The translations under genes were made by a program, and so were the position numbers. A DNA stretch of 64,000 bases from Collinsella aerofaciens (GTDB lineage: Bacteria > Actinomycetota > Coriobacteriia > Coriobacteriales > Coriobacteriaceae). Below, piece by piece: positions 43,177 through 53,202 of this stretch. Under the pieces are notes generated by a model. That model saw only the letters and a list, made by a program, of their open reading frames with translations, did no database searches and was not told the origin of the DNA. The stretch is from positions 240,092-304,091 of the forward strand of contig NZ_JAQLDU010000001.1 in assembly GCF_028209625.1 (NCBI RefSeq). Reading direction: 5' to 3'. Numbering within the stretch: the first letter of the stretch is position 1; the number at the start of each line of letters is the position of its first letter.

Positions 43177-44595
43177 TTAAGCGTCTTTCTTGGCAGTCAG
43201 ATACTCAATGAACTCGGGACCGACGGTCGTAACGTCGCCGGCACCCATGGTGAGCAGCAGGTCGCCCTCGCCCACCATCTGCTCGAGCTCCTGATTGAGC
43301 TCAAGACGGCTGGAGCAGTACACGACCTCCTTGCCAGGATGCTTGGCGCGCACGGTATCGGCGAGCATCTTAGAGGTGACACCCGGAATGGGCATCTCGC
43401 CAGCCGAGAACACATCAATCAGCAGCAGTTTATCGGCATTGGCAAATGCATCGGCAAAGTCGTCGCACAGGGCCTGCAGGCGCGAATAGCGGTGCGGCTG
43501 GAACACGACATCGACGTGCTTGTAGCCCAGCGAGGAAGCGGCAGCAAGCGTCGCCTTGATCTCGGTGGGGTGATGGCCGTAATCATCGACCACGGTGATG
43601 CCATCGATATCGCCCACGTGGGTAAAGCGACGGCGGACGCCCTCAAAGCTCGAGAGCGCCTTGGCGGCGGCGTCGATGTCAAGGCCCAGGACATGGGCGA
43701 CGGTGAGCACCGCCGTGGCGTTGAGCATGTTGTGGCGACCGGGGTTGCTCTTGATCTCCACAGCGTGCTCAGTGCCGTCCTCAAAGCGAACGATAAAGTC
43801 ACTCTGGATGCCCTTGACATCCGGGTGCACGCAGACGATGTCGTTGCTCTCGGCAAAGCCGTAGGAAAGCACGTGACGGCCCGTCGACTTGGCGAGCTCG
43901 ACCAGATGCGGGTCCTCACCACAGACGATGACGGTGCCGTCCTCGCCCACCAGGCTCATGAATTTGGCGAAAGTTGCCTCGATCTCCTCGATACCCGAGT
44001 AGTGATCGAGGTGGTCGGCCTCGACGTTGGTCACAATGACTACGTTGGGGTTCAGGAACAGGAAGGAGCTGTCGGACTCGTCGGCCTCGGCGACAAAGTA
44101 GTCGCCCGAGCCGTTCTTGCCGTTCGTGTCATAGCCCTCGACGATGCCGCCGATCAAGAAGCTCGGATCCAGACCCATGCGGTCGAGCATGGTGGCGCAC
44201 ATCGAAGACGTGGTGGTCTTGCCATGCGTGCCGGCAACAGCGACGGTAGTGTAGCCGTGGCCCAAAGCAGAGAGCATCTTGGCACGGGGCCACACGGGAA
44301 TGCCCAGCTCGCGAGCGCGCACGAGCTCAGGGTTGGACTCCGGAATAGCGGTGGAGACAACAACCACGTCGGGCTTGACCTCGTCAATCGTGGCGGCCTC
44401 ATGGCCCACATGCACCTTCACACCAGCGCGGGTAAGCTGGCGGATATAACGTGACGTCTTAAGGTCGGAGCCGGTAACGGCATAACCGCGCTCGTGCAGA
44501 ACGAGGGCGATGCCACTCATGCCGGCGCCGCCGATACCGATAAAGTGGGCGCTCTTAAACTCGGGCGCGGAGGTTGCAGTCTGGGAATCAGCCAT
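43177..44595 (-). CDS. murC: UDP-N-acetylmuramate-L-alanine ligase
   Basis: A 472-residue Mur ligase adding L-Ala to UDP-MurNAc. The N-terminal Rossmann motif is IGIGGAGMSGIA, the ATP loop AGTHGKTTTSS near residue 112, and HHPTEIKATL lies in the C-terminal domain. ATG 44595 is 11 nt after AAGGAG, rather long; the alternative GTG further up overlaps that site. Confidence 0.96.
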   Translation of the reverse strand: MADSQTATSAPEFKSAHFIGIGGAGMSGIALVLHERGYAVTGSDLKTSRYIRQLTRAGVKVHVGHEAATIDEVKPDVVVVSTAIPESNPELVRARELGIPVWPRAKMLSALGHGYTTVAVAGTHGKTTTSSMCATMLDRMGLDPSFLIGGIVEGYDTNGKNGSGDYFVAEADESDSSFLFLNPNVVIVTNVEADHLDHYSGIEEIEATFAKFMSLVGEDGTVIVCGEDPHLVELAKSTGRHVLSYGFAESNDIVCVHPDVKGIQSDFIVRFEDGTEHAVEIKSNPGRHNMLNATAVLTVAHVLGLDIDAAAKALSSFEGVRRRFTHVGDIDGITVVDDYGHHPTEIKATLAAASSLGYKHVDVVFQPHRYSRLQALCDDFADAFANADKLLLIDVFSAGEMPIPGVTSKMLADTVRAKHPGKEVVYCSSRLELNQELEQMVGEGDLLLTMGAGDVTTVGPEFIEYLTAKKDA

Positions 44596-44692
44596 GTGCT
44601 CGTGTACTCCTTGCGTAAACACTGCCTGTAACCCGTTAACTGTACCGCACCTACCGCATCAGCGCGAGGGCGACCGACGATATCCCGTCTAA

Positions 44693-45808
44693 CTAACGCA
44701 AACCCTCTACCGCATCCGCCAGAAGAGCGGCGGCCCTATCCTGAGCCAGACCGCGCGCCGCCTGACGCATGGCGTCGCGTGCCGCCGCGTCATCGACCAG
44801 GTGCAGCAGCTCATCGGCAAAGGCAGAACCGTCGATATCGGCATCGGCGCAGAGCACGCCAGCCCCGGCGTCGACCAGATAACGGGCATTGGTGGTTTGG
44901 TGGTCGGCCGTCGCATGCGGGTACGGCACGAGCACCGAAGGCACGGCGAGCGCAGCGATCTCGGCCACGCTCGATGCGCCCGAACGCGAGAGCACCAAAT
45001 CGGCAGCAGCCAGCATGTCGCCCATGTTGTCGATGTAAGGCTGGACGCGGTAACGCTTCGCCTCCTCGGGCGTCAGCGCCAAAGCGCGCTCGGTCTCCTC
45101 AAAGCCGTCGGCACCCGTCGAATGCAACACATAGAGGTTCTTGCGCGAAAGCAGCTCGTTTTTGAGCGAAGCCACGCGCTCGTTGAGGTGCTGGGCGCCA
45201 AGTGAACCGCCAAAGACGAGCAGCAGCGTAGCGTCCTCGGGAACGCCAAGTGCCTTGCGGCCGCGAGCGCGATCGCCCTCGATCACCGAGCGACGTACGG
45301 GGTTGCCGGTCATGAGCACGTGGTCAGGGTCACCTTCGCGCTCAAAGACCGAGCGCGCTGCCGGCACCGAGATGCACACGCGAGCGGCGTGGGAGTTCAT
45401 CATCTTGTTGGCCAGGCCCGGAACAGAGTTCTGCTCATGTAGCAGATACGGAACGCCTGCGCCCTTGCACCACCCCAGCAGCGGAACCTCGACATAGGCA
45501 CCAAAACCGATGGCAGCATCGGGCTTGCCGACCTTTGAGAAATGACTGGCGAGCGCACGCTTGGCCTTGTTGACACGCCACAGCGAGGTCAGCGCCGTCC
45601 AGGGACGGGAGCGGTCGAAGCCCGTGACCGTAATGGGCACAAAATCAAACCCAGCCTCGGGGACCAGACGACCCTCGAGCTTGCGCGACTGGCCCACGAA
45701 CACAACGTGGTGGCCACGGTCATGCAGCTCCTCGGCCAAAGCGAGCGCGGGGTTAATGTGTCCTGCCGTGCCGCCGGCTGCAATAGCAACGGTCATCTTA
45801 TCGGTCAT
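44693..45808 (-). CDS. murG: Lipid II synthase MurG
   Basis: A 371-residue GT28 glycosyltransferase adding GlcNAc to lipid I on the inner membrane face. GGTAGHINPALALAEEL near the N terminus, LHEQNSVPGLANK, GGSLGAQHLN and LSRSGASSVAEIAAL are the four MurG landmarks. Its start lies 11 nt inside ftsW. Confidence 0.96.
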   Translation of the reverse strand: MTDKMTVAIAAGGTAGHINPALALAEELHDRGHHVVFVGQSRKLEGRLVPEAGFDFVPITVTGFDRSRPWTALTSLWRVNKAKRALASHFSKVGKPDAAIGFGAYVEVPLLGWCKGAGVPYLLHEQNSVPGLANKMMNSHAARVCISVPAARSVFEREGDPDHVLMTGNPVRRSVIEGDRARGRKALGVPEDATLLLVFGGSLGAQHLNERVASLKNELLSRKNLYVLHSTGADGFEETERALALTPEEAKRYRVQPYIDNMGDMLAAADLVLSRSGASSVAEIAALAVPSVLVPYPHATADHQTTNARYLVDAGAGVLCADADIDGSAFADELLHLVDDAAARDAMRQAARGLAQDRAAALLADAVEGLR

Positions 45809-47318
45809 GGTAGTCCCTTCGTACACGCGGTCCCTGGTCGTCGGTGCGCAAACGCGCCGACGGGTCCGAGTTCAAATCGATTCGATTATATCCGCCGCCC
45901 GCGCTGCGAGGGCTGGGGCGCTGCGGACGACCTTGCGGCGCCGTCCGCGGACGTGGACGAGCTGCCGGCTCGGTCGCAGAGCCATCCAGAACGGTAAAGC
46001 CGTTACGCGAAGATCGCTCGCCGCGTACGTGGGGCACGCCGGCGGTACTCTCATCCATAACGGCAAAGCTCTCGCGGCGACGGTCGTACTCATCGCGACG
46101 GGCGCTCTCGTACGAAACGCGCAGGATCAGACCGGCAAGCATAAGCGACACAATAATCGACGAACCGCCGTAGCTAATAAACGGCAACGGTTTGCCCGTC
46201 ATGGGAAACACGTTGAGGATGCCCAGCGCATTGATCAAAAACTGCACCGCGAGAATGACCGCGGAGCCAGACGCCATGAGCGCGCCCCGACGATCGGTCG
46301 CCTGCTCGGCAATGCGAAACGCCGAGTAGATTAGCATCGCAAACACCAAGAAGAACAGCACGGTTCCGACAAAACCGACTTCCTCGCCAATGATGGCCAG
46401 GATGTAGTCATTGTGCGCCTCGGGCAGATACGAGTACTTCATGGTTGAGTTGCCGATGCCACGGCCGAACAGACCGCCCGAGGCAAAGGCCATGATGGCA
46501 AGCGTGGCCTGATAGCCGTCACCATACTCGTCGGCCCAAGGGTTCAAGGCAACCTGAATACGCACCATACGGTACGGCTCTGCGACAAGCGCAATCACGA
46601 TCACGAGAATGCCGAAGATTAGCACGCCGATGATAAATCTGGGGTCGAGACCCGCAAACAACGCCATGCACATGAGGGTCAACAGGATGATCAGGACGGT
46701 ACCGAAATCGGGCTGGATAAAGATCAGAAAGAGCGAAATGCCCAGGTAGATGCCCATCTTGCGAAGGAATTCGTTGATGTTGCCACCGGGCGAAAAGAAG
46801 CGATCGAGCATGATGGCCGAATACGCAATGGCAAATGGCTTTAAAAACTCGGAAGGCTGGAACTGAATGCCGGCGATGTTGAGCCAGCGCGTGGCGCCAC
46901 GGCTGCCGCTGCCCACCAAGAACACCAGAAACAGTAGCCCTATCATGCCTATGAGGAAGATCCTGAGCACGTCTTCCCCAAACCAACTGTCCGGCAAGAT
47001 GCGCACGATGGCAACCATAGCCAGCACGCCAACTCCGGCAAACGCGGCTTGCCGAAACAGAAAAAACGTCGCCGAGCCATTCTCGTGCAGCGCCTCGACC
47101 GAAGACGCCGAGTACACCATCAGCAGGCCAAAGCACACCAAGGTAAACAGGCAGGCCATGAATATCAGACGGGGGCGCATGATACGGGCGGGAACGCCGG
47201 CAATATAGCGTTCGCTAAACGTCTGCCCGCCGCGACCGGAACGCGGTGTGCTGCGCCGCGAGGAAGCACGGTCCGAGTCGGGCCTCCTCATACCTTGTCG
47301 GGGGCTCTCCTCTCTCAC
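45798..47318 (-). CDS. ftsW: Septal SEDS glycosyltransferase FtsW
   Basis: A 506-residue membrane polymerase that joins lipid II units at the septum. A basic head (residues 1-45) precedes ten helices. SEDS marks are GSRGATRWL, FQPSEFLKPF, LPEAHNDYILAIIGEE (with the key Asp region) and FISYGGSS. A C-terminal tail of about 100 Arg/Pro-rich residues is unusual in length. GTG 47318 is the start, 6 nt after AGGGG; a TTG two codons up is weaker. Confidence 0.95.
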   Translation of the reverse strand: MREESPRQGMRRPDSDRASSRRSTPRSGRGGQTFSERYIAGVPARIMRPRLIFMACLFTLVCFGLLMVYSASSVEALHENGSATFFLFRQAAFAGVGVLAMVAIVRILPDSWFGEDVLRIFLIGMIGLLFLVFLVGSGSRGATRWLNIAGIQFQPSEFLKPFAIAYSAIMLDRFFSPGGNINEFLRKMGIYLGISLFLIFIQPDFGTVLIILLTLMCMALFAGLDPRFIIGVLIFGILVIVIALVAEPYRMVRIQVALNPWADEYGDGYQATLAIMAFASGGLFGRGIGNSTMKYSYLPEAHNDYILAIIGEEVGFVGTVLFFLVFAMLIYSAFRIAEQATDRRGALMASGSAVILAVQFLINALGILNVFPMTGKPLPFISYGGSSIIVSLMLAGLILRVSYESARRDEYDRRRESFAVMDESTAGVPHVRGERSSRNGFTVLDGSATEPAARPRPRTAPQGRPQRPSPRSAGGGYNRIDLNSDPSARLRTDDQGPRVRRDYHDR

Positions 47319-47327
47319 CGGCAACCC

Positions 47328-48734
47328 CTATTCCATTTGCGATTTCGCCGCAGCGGCAAGCTGCGCCACATAGTCCTTAAACACGCGGCCGCGCTCCTCA
47401 TAGCCCGAGAACTCATCGAACGAAGAGCAGGCAGGAGAAAGTAAGATCACGTCGCCACGGCTAGACAGCGAACGGGCAACGTCCACGGCATCGCGTAGGT
47501 CATCCGCCTGGGCGATATCCACATCGCCATCGACATCGGCCTCGTCCATAGCGGCGGTGAAGCGCTCGCGCGCATCGCCAAAGCAGACGACCGAGCGCAC
47601 GTTATCCATAACAACGCGCGCGAAGTCCGTGAGCGGCGTGCCCTTATCGTGGCCGCCGAGCAGCAAGATCACGTCGTCATCGGGAAATGCCGTCAGTGCC
47701 TTCTCGACCGCGTCGGTGTTGGTCGCCTTGGAATCGTTGACGTAGCGCACACCGTCAATCTCGCCGCACGGCTCCACGCGATGCTCGAGCGGCTGGAACG
47801 AGGCCAGACCGCGGCGGACACCATCGACATCGGCACCGACGGCCAGAGCAGCCGTGGCGGCACATAAGGCATTGATGACATTGTGGTGGCCCGAGATCTT
47901 GAGCTCGGACGTGGCGACAAGCTGAGTCTCGACGCCCTTCAGGCGCACGACCATTTTGCCGTCGCGCACAAAGGCGGCGTCTGCACCCTCGGGCTCGTCA
48001 AAAGCGACCTTGCAGATGCGGCGACCCGGCGTATAGATGTACTCATCGAACTCGTGAATGCCGGCGTCTTCGACGTCGACAACCACCAGATCGTCATCGA
48101 CCATATTGTCAAACAGCTTGATCTTGGCAAGCGCATAGTTCTTATGGCTCTTATGCCAGCCCAAGTGGTCGGGAGTGATGTTGAGCAGCACTGCCACGCG
48201 AGGGTGGAGCTCGGTGGTCGTAGCAATCTGATAGCTCGAGAGCTCAGCCACAAACCACTCGTTGTGGGCTCGGCCGTCAATCTCGTTGACCGGCGGCTCG
48301 CCGATGTTGCCGACAGCTACGCTGGCCTCGCCGGCAGCCTTGAGCAGATAATCAGTCAGCGACGTGGTGGTCGTCTTACCGTTGGTGCCCGTGATGGCAA
48401 TCCAGTTATCGGGCGACAGGCGATAGGCAAACTCTGGCTCACCCATAATCTGAGCGGCATGTTCGCGCCCGGCCTTAAAGAAGCCCGAGAACTCCGAGAT
48501 GCCCGGGCACGTCACGCATACGTCATAGGCGCCCTCGACCTGTTCGGTCCCATAGACAAACGACGCACCAGCAGCCTCGAGCGCACGCGTGGCGTCATTG
48601 GGCTCAGAGGTGCCGCCGCCATACACGGTAACGGCGCTTACGCGCTCTGGATGTGCCAGCGCCCAGCGGGCGACATCGAGGCCGGATTTGCCCTGACCCA
48701 AAACGAGCAGGCTAAAGACATCAGCAAGAGGCAT
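47328..48734 (-). CDS. murD: UDP-MurNAc-L-Ala-D-Glu ligase
   Basis: A 468-residue Mur ligase. GQGKSGLDVARW at the N terminus binds the nucleotide sugar, ITGTNGKTTTTSL is the ATP loop, NITPDHLGWH contains the central-domain ligands, and NDSKATNTDA and SPACSSFDEF are C-terminal signatures. It adds D-Glu to UDP-MurNAc-Ala. Gaps to mraY and ftsW are 9 nt each. Confidence 0.96.
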   Translation of the reverse strand: MPLADVFSLLVLGQGKSGLDVARWALAHPERVSAVTVYGGGTSEPNDATRALEAAGASFVYGTEQVEGAYDVCVTCPGISEFSGFFKAGREHAAQIMGEPEFAYRLSPDNWIAITGTNGKTTTTSLTDYLLKAAGEASVAVGNIGEPPVNEIDGRAHNEWFVAELSSYQIATTTELHPRVAVLLNITPDHLGWHKSHKNYALAKIKLFDNMVDDDLVVVDVEDAGIHEFDEYIYTPGRRICKVAFDEPEGADAAFVRDGKMVVRLKGVETQLVATSELKISGHHNVINALCAATAALAVGADVDGVRRGLASFQPLEHRVEPCGEIDGVRYVNDSKATNTDAVEKALTAFPDDDVILLLGGHDKGTPLTDFARVVMDNVRSVVCFGDARERFTAAMDEADVDGDVDIAQADDLRDAVDVARSLSSRGDVILLSPACSSFDEFSGYEERGRVFKDYVAQLAAAAKSQME

Positions 48735-48743
48735 GAAAGACCA

Positions 48744-49763
48744 CTATCCCAACTGGAAGAACAGAGCAAGGCCAACGGCACCAAATGCCGCAGCGATAAT
48801 CCAAAAACGGATGACGACCTTGGTCTCGGCCCAACCCTTCTTTTCGAAATGATGATGGATGGGCGCCATAAGGAAGACGCGCTTGTGCGTAAAGTGGAAG
48901 TAGACAACCTGAATCATGACCGACAGGGTCTCAACGATAAACAGGCCGCCGATGATGAGGGAGACGACCTCGGTGTTAGTCATGATGGACGTACAGGCAA
49001 ACGCGGCGCCCAGAGCAAGCGAGCCGGTATCACCCATAAAGATGCTCGCCGGATAGCAGTTGAACCACAGAAAGCCCAAGCAGGCACCGGCACACGCGGT
49101 GCAGAAGATGGACAGGTTCACGTCTCCGTGCAAAAACGCCATGGCAGCCATGGCGAGCATGGCGATCATGGAGGTGCCGCCAGCAAGACCGTCAAGGCCA
49201 TCGGTCAGGTTCACGGCATTAGAAAGACCGGCAATCATCAGCCAGCAAAAGACAATATAGAGCCACGGGAACGAATAGCCGCAGATGGTGGTCGAAAGCA
49301 CGCCAAGGTCGATCGTCAACCCACCGGGAAAACGAATCTCGGGGGCGACACCGCACCAGTTGACGGCAAGTACCGTAAAGGTGACACAGATAATGGTTAG
49401 GCCGATCATCTTGGCATGGGGCGTCAGACCGAGCGAGCGCCCATGCGTAACGGAGGTCAGGTCGTCGATCAGGCCCAGCACGCCGGTCGCCAGCGTGGCG
49501 AGCAGCACGAGTACGAGCTCGGTGGTGAGCTTGCCCATCAGCAGGCAGGTCAGCGAGATCGCGACGAGGATGACAACGCCACCCATGGTGGGCGTTCCCT
49601 GCTTAACCAAATGACGCTTGGGGCCGTCGGCACGAACCTGCTGGCCGATACCCTCGACCTTGAGCAGCTTGATCCACCACGGCATGAGCAGCAGCGCAAT
49701 GGCTGCGGCGATGCCAAGCCCCAAAAAAGCCTGATACGTTGGATACGAGGGATTGCCGAACAT
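48744..49763 (-). CDS. mraY: Phospho-MurNAc-pentapeptide transferase
   Basis: A 339-residue membrane enzyme with about ten helices, making lipid I from UDP-MurNAc-pentapeptide and undecaprenyl phosphate. GTPTMGGVVIL, the DD pair in LIDDLTSV, NLTDGLDGLAGG and FMGDTGSLALG are the active-site strings. MAPIHHHFE near the C terminus is the HHH motif. It starts 3 nt after murF. Confidence 0.96.
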   Translation of the reverse strand: MFGNPSYPTYQAFLGLGIAAAIALLLMPWWIKLLKVEGIGQQVRADGPKRHLVKQGTPTMGGVVILVAISLTCLLMGKLTTELVLVLLATLATGVLGLIDDLTSVTHGRSLGLTPHAKMIGLTIICVTFTVLAVNWCGVAPEIRFPGGLTIDLGVLSTTICGYSFPWLYIVFCWLMIAGLSNAVNLTDGLDGLAGGTSMIAMLAMAAMAFLHGDVNLSIFCTACAGACLGFLWFNCYPASIFMGDTGSLALGAAFACTSIMTNTEVVSLIIGGLFIVETLSVMIQVVYFHFTHKRVFLMAPIHHHFEKKGWAETKVVIRFWIIAAAFGAVGLALFFQLG

Positions 49764-49766
49764 GGG

Positions 49767-51191
49767 CTAGCACACACCTTCCACAAAGCGGTCGAGCTCA
49801 ACAAAGCGGGAACCCTTGACCAGTACAACATCATGTTTTTCAAGCGCGCCGCCCATGCGGTCGAGCACCTGCTGATAATCGGAGAACACCTGGATGCGGT
49901 CCTCGTCCATGCCCATCATGCGCGCGGCATCGGCCATAAGCTGGGCCAGCTCACCACCCACGCACGCCAGCATGTCGAGCTTCTTGGCGGCGGCATAGGC
50001 GCCCACGAGCTCATGCATGCGAGGAGCCTCATCGCCCATCTCGCCCATCTCGCCCAGGATCGCCATGCGAGACCCCGTGCACGAAAGCGAGCACAGCAGA
50101 TCGAGGCCGGCTGCCATCGATTCGGCGCTGGCGTTATAGGAATCGTCGATGATGCGTGCACCGCTCTTGGCGCGCTTGATCTCCTGGCGGTGCCCGGTGA
50201 TCGTGAGGCCCCTAAAGGCAGCATCGATCTGCTCGGGCGTCACGCCCAGGCGATAGGCAACCGCGGCGGCCTTAACGGCATTAGGAACGGACTGCACGCC
50301 GGGGATGGCAAGCATGGTATCGATTGTCTCGCCCTGACCAAAATCGAGCGTAAAGACCGGACGGCCCTCGTCATCAACGCGAACGTCGCGGGCGCGGACC
50401 TCATCATCGTCAGAGACACCGGCCAGCATCACGTCGATACCAGCAGGCTGGGCGAACGTATCGCGAATGAACGGCGTAAAGTCGTCCTCGCCGCCCAAAA
50501 CCAGCAGCGGCAAATAGTCGCCGGCGGCGCACATGCCCTGTACAATCTCGGCCTTAGCGCGGGCGATGTTCTCGCGGCTGCCCAAAATGCCGATATGAGA
50601 GGTGCCGATCTTGCTCACGATGGCAAGGTTGGGATTGGCGGACTGGGACAGGCGCTCGATCTCGTGGAAATGGTTCATGCCCATCTCGAGCACCAGAACC
50701 TCGGTATCGGCCGGAGCGGAAAGCACCGTGAGCGGCATGCCGATCAGGTTATTGAAATTGCCCTTGGTGGCCCAGACACGATAGCGCTTGGCGAGCACAG
50801 CGGCGAGCACGTCCTTGGTCGTCGTCTTGCCGATGGAACCGGTAATGCCAACGACCAGGCAGCCAAGCTCCAGGCGATACGCATGCGCCAAACGCAGCAG
50901 AAACTCCTCGGGATCATCGGTCAGCAAGATGGCACAGCCCTTGTCCTGCGCCAGCGAGACCAGCTCGGCCTCGGGCTCACGCGTCATCACGACGGCGCCG
51001 GCACCCGACTGGACGGCACGGGAAGCAAAATCATTGCCGTCGACGTTTTCACCGGGAAAGGCGACGAAAATCGTCCCTTCCTCGACCTGGCGCGAGTCGA
51101 TAACGCACCCGCGGCATACCCGATCGACTTCTCCCGTCACGGTTCGGGCCCCTGTTGCGGCCGCGAGGTTGTTGACGGCGATCTCTATCAT
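49767..51191 (-). CDS. murF: UDP-MurNAc-tripeptide-D-Ala-D-Ala ligase
   Basis: A 474-residue Mur ligase finishing the pentapeptide. VGITGSIGKTTTKDVLAAVL holds the P-loop, with NFNNLIGMPLTVL, EMGMNHFHEI and DDSYNASAESM as MurF signatures. Start 51191 follows GGGGAG at 5 nt. It follows a terminator-like hairpin and a TACAAT, so it may start a transcription unit. The gene expected before it, murE, is absent here. Confidence 0.95.
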   Translation of the reverse strand: MIEIAVNNLAAATGARTVTGEVDRVCRGCVIDSRQVEEGTIFVAFPGENVDGNDFASRAVQSGAGAVVMTREPEAELVSLAQDKGCAILLTDDPEEFLLRLAHAYRLELGCLVVGITGSIGKTTTKDVLAAVLAKRYRVWATKGNFNNLIGMPLTVLSAPADTEVLVLEMGMNHFHEIERLSQSANPNLAIVSKIGTSHIGILGSRENIARAKAEIVQGMCAAGDYLPLLVLGGEDDFTPFIRDTFAQPAGIDVMLAGVSDDDEVRARDVRVDDEGRPVFTLDFGQGETIDTMLAIPGVQSVPNAVKAAAVAYRLGVTPEQIDAAFRGLTITGHRQEIKRAKSGARIIDDSYNASAESMAAGLDLLCSLSCTGSRMAILGEMGEMGDEAPRMHELVGAYAAAKKLDMLACVGGELAQLMADAARMMGMDEDRIQVFSDYQQVLDRMGGALEKHDVVLVKGSRFVELDRFVEGVC

Positions 51192-51229
51192 TGCAGCTCC
51201 CCTGTAAACCTAAATAATGCTATCGGCGT

Positions 51230-51235
51230 ATTGTA
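51230..51235 (-). promoter_or_regulatory. Candidate -10 for a murF transcription unit
   Basis: TACAAT on the minus strand, about 40 nt before the murF start; no convincing -35. Confidence 0.35.
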
Positions 51236-51251
51236 TCCCAGCGCCGCGCAT

Positions 51252-51301
51252 GCGTGGTGCAGGGCATGTGAACACCCCTCATATGGGACAACAAACCACG
51301 C
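51252..51301 (-). terminator. Hairpin after the pbp gene
   Basis: GCGTGGT/ACCACGC closing arms with an inner AGGG/CCCT pairing. No T run directly follows, so it is weak, but it sits in the only wide gap of the mur block. Confidence 0.4.
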
Positions 51302-51319
51302 CCCAAAGATTGTAACCCC

Positions 51320-53185
51320 CTACTTCGTGTGCGGGATACCTAGCACGTCGAGCGCGTTGGCCATAATGGACTGGAACGGCACCGCAGCGGCATCTGAGCC
51401 GCTCGGCGTTCCGTCGAGCGTGATATAGCACAGCACCTTGGGCGATTGTGCCGGTGCAAAGCCCATAAAGGACGACATGTAGTTCTCCTTGAGGTAGCCG
51501 CCGTTCTCGTCGGCACGTTCGGCCGTACCGGTCTTACCCGCCACGTCATAGCCGTCAACCGCGCCGCCAACGCCCGTTCCCTCCGACACGACCGTCTGCA
51601 TGCACGATGTCACCTGGGATGCGGCGTCCTCCGAAATCGCGCGCTCGCCTTCGCCCCAGTCCTTCTCGTCGCCTTTGCTGGACTTATAGAAGTGCGGGGT
51701 CATCATCACGCCGCCGTTGGCGATGCCGCCCACGGCACGTGCGATCTCAATCGGCGAGACAGACAGCGCCTGTCCAAAGCTCATCGAGCCCAGCGTGGCG
51801 CCGTCATACTGGTCACGCTCCTTGACGATGCCCAGGCTCTCGCCCGGAAAATCGACACCAGAGCTGTGACCGATGCCCCACTTGTCCACATAGGCAGCAA
51901 AGTCGTCGGCACCGATCTTGCGCCCCACCAGGACAAATCCCACGTTGGACGAACGGCGCATCATCTCGCGCACATCCATGGTCATGGCGTAGTCGCGCTT
52001 GTCGGCATCGGTGACGGTATCGTCGCCCACCTTGATGCTCGCCGGCACCTCAAACGACGTACTCGACCGCACGACGCCCAAGTCGAAGCCGGCGCCCGCC
52101 ACGAGCGTCTTAAAGACCGAGCCGGGCTCGTAGGCGTCGGTGACCAGGCGCAGGTTCATATCCTCGGTCTTGGCGTTTTCCAAATTGGTCTGGTCGTAGG
52201 TCGGATACGAGCAGGCTGCCAAGATCTCGCCTGTCGTAGGATCGGTGACCAGCGCCGAGCCGTTCTTGGCCTTTGTCTTCTCGACAGCCTCTGCCAGGGC
52301 ATCCTCGGCCGCACGCTGGATATTGACGTCGAGCGTCGTCACGATATCAACGCCGTCGACCGCAGCCACCTTTTTATAGGCACCGCCCGCGATATAGCTG
52401 CCGTCCCTCGCGCGCTCGCGTACGAGAGAACCGTTCGTGCCGGTCAGAAGCTTGTTGTATTGCTTTTCGAGACCCGTCAAGCCGTCGTTGTCTACATTCA
52501 CTACACCCAGCACCTGCGATGCCAGATTGCCGTATGGATATACGCGCTTCATGGCCTGCTCAAAAAGCACGCCGGGCAGGTTCTTCTTCTCCAGCGCCGC
52601 AGCGTCGTCTTCGTCCACCTGGCGCTTGATATACACCCAGGTTCCATCGGACTCAACGAGCTTGCGGCAGGTCTTTTTATCGATTCCAGTTGCCTTGACC
52701 AGCGCCGACACCGTCTTGTCAACATCCTCGACAAGCTGGGGGTTCACGGCGATGTTGCGACATTCGGCCGACGACGCCAGCACGTTACCGTTGCGGTCGT
52801 AGATGGTGCCACGTTTGGCATAGAGGGTCTGCGCAAGCAGGCGGCGCGCATCGGCACGCTCGCGCAGTTTATCGGCTTCGACAATTTGATAGTCGCCAAG
52901 GCGAAAGACGCCCAAGCCCAAGCCAAGCCCAATGAAGCCCATGACGGCTTTGCGGCGAGGCAGAGGCGTGCCCGTGAGCCATTCGGTCGACGAACTCTTG
53001 CGCGACCTGGTGTTATGCACTTGAGGGCCGCCCGAGCCGCGAAGTCGCGACGCCGGGTCGTTGCCACGGGACTGCCCGGCGTTGTAAGATTGCCGACCCG
53101 TTCCTTGATAACCAGAACGTCCCCGCGACGAGGGACGTCCAGAACCGCGGCCCCCATCGGAACCGCGGCGATAGTCATTTGTCAT
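51320..53185 (-). CDS. ftsI: Class B penicillin-binding protein, FtsI-type
   Basis: A 621-residue septal transpeptidase. A long basic, Gly/Ser/Arg-rich head (about residues 1-75) precedes one membrane helix (about 79-97). The dimerisation domain opens with RGTIYDRNGNVLA. The transpeptidase shows SxxK as PGSVFKT near 358, SxN as SSN near 421, and KTG as AGKTGTA near 561. It lacks PASTA domains. It partners FtsW and is the beta-lactam target. Confidence 0.95.
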   Translation of the reverse strand: MTNDYRRGSDGGRGSGRPSSRGRSGYQGTGRQSYNAGQSRGNDPASRLRGSGGPQVHNTRSRKSSSTEWLTGTPLPRRKAVMGFIGLGLGLGVFRLGDYQIVEADKLRERADARRLLAQTLYAKRGTIYDRNGNVLASSAECRNIAVNPQLVEDVDKTVSALVKATGIDKKTCRKLVESDGTWVYIKRQVDEDDAAALEKKNLPGVLFEQAMKRVYPYGNLASQVLGVVNVDNDGLTGLEKQYNKLLTGTNGSLVRERARDGSYIAGGAYKKVAAVDGVDIVTTLDVNIQRAAEDALAEAVEKTKAKNGSALVTDPTTGEILAACSYPTYDQTNLENAKTEDMNLRLVTDAYEPGSVFKTLVAGAGFDLGVVRSSTSFEVPASIKVGDDTVTDADKRDYAMTMDVREMMRRSSNVGFVLVGRKIGADDFAAYVDKWGIGHSSGVDFPGESLGIVKERDQYDGATLGSMSFGQALSVSPIEIARAVGGIANGGVMMTPHFYKSSKGDEKDWGEGERAISEDAASQVTSCMQTVVSEGTGVGGAVDGYDVAGKTGTAERADENGGYLKENYMSSFMGFAPAQSPKVLCYITLDGTPSGSDAAAVPFQSIMANALDVLGIPHTK

Positions 53186-53202
53186 ACTCAGCTACCGTCT
53201 TG

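Noticed and set aside
49416..51428. 670-codon open frame on the plus strand
   Set aside because: It is antisense to mraY, murF and the end of the pbp gene, which all carry clear family motifs. Long antisense frames are common at this GC content.
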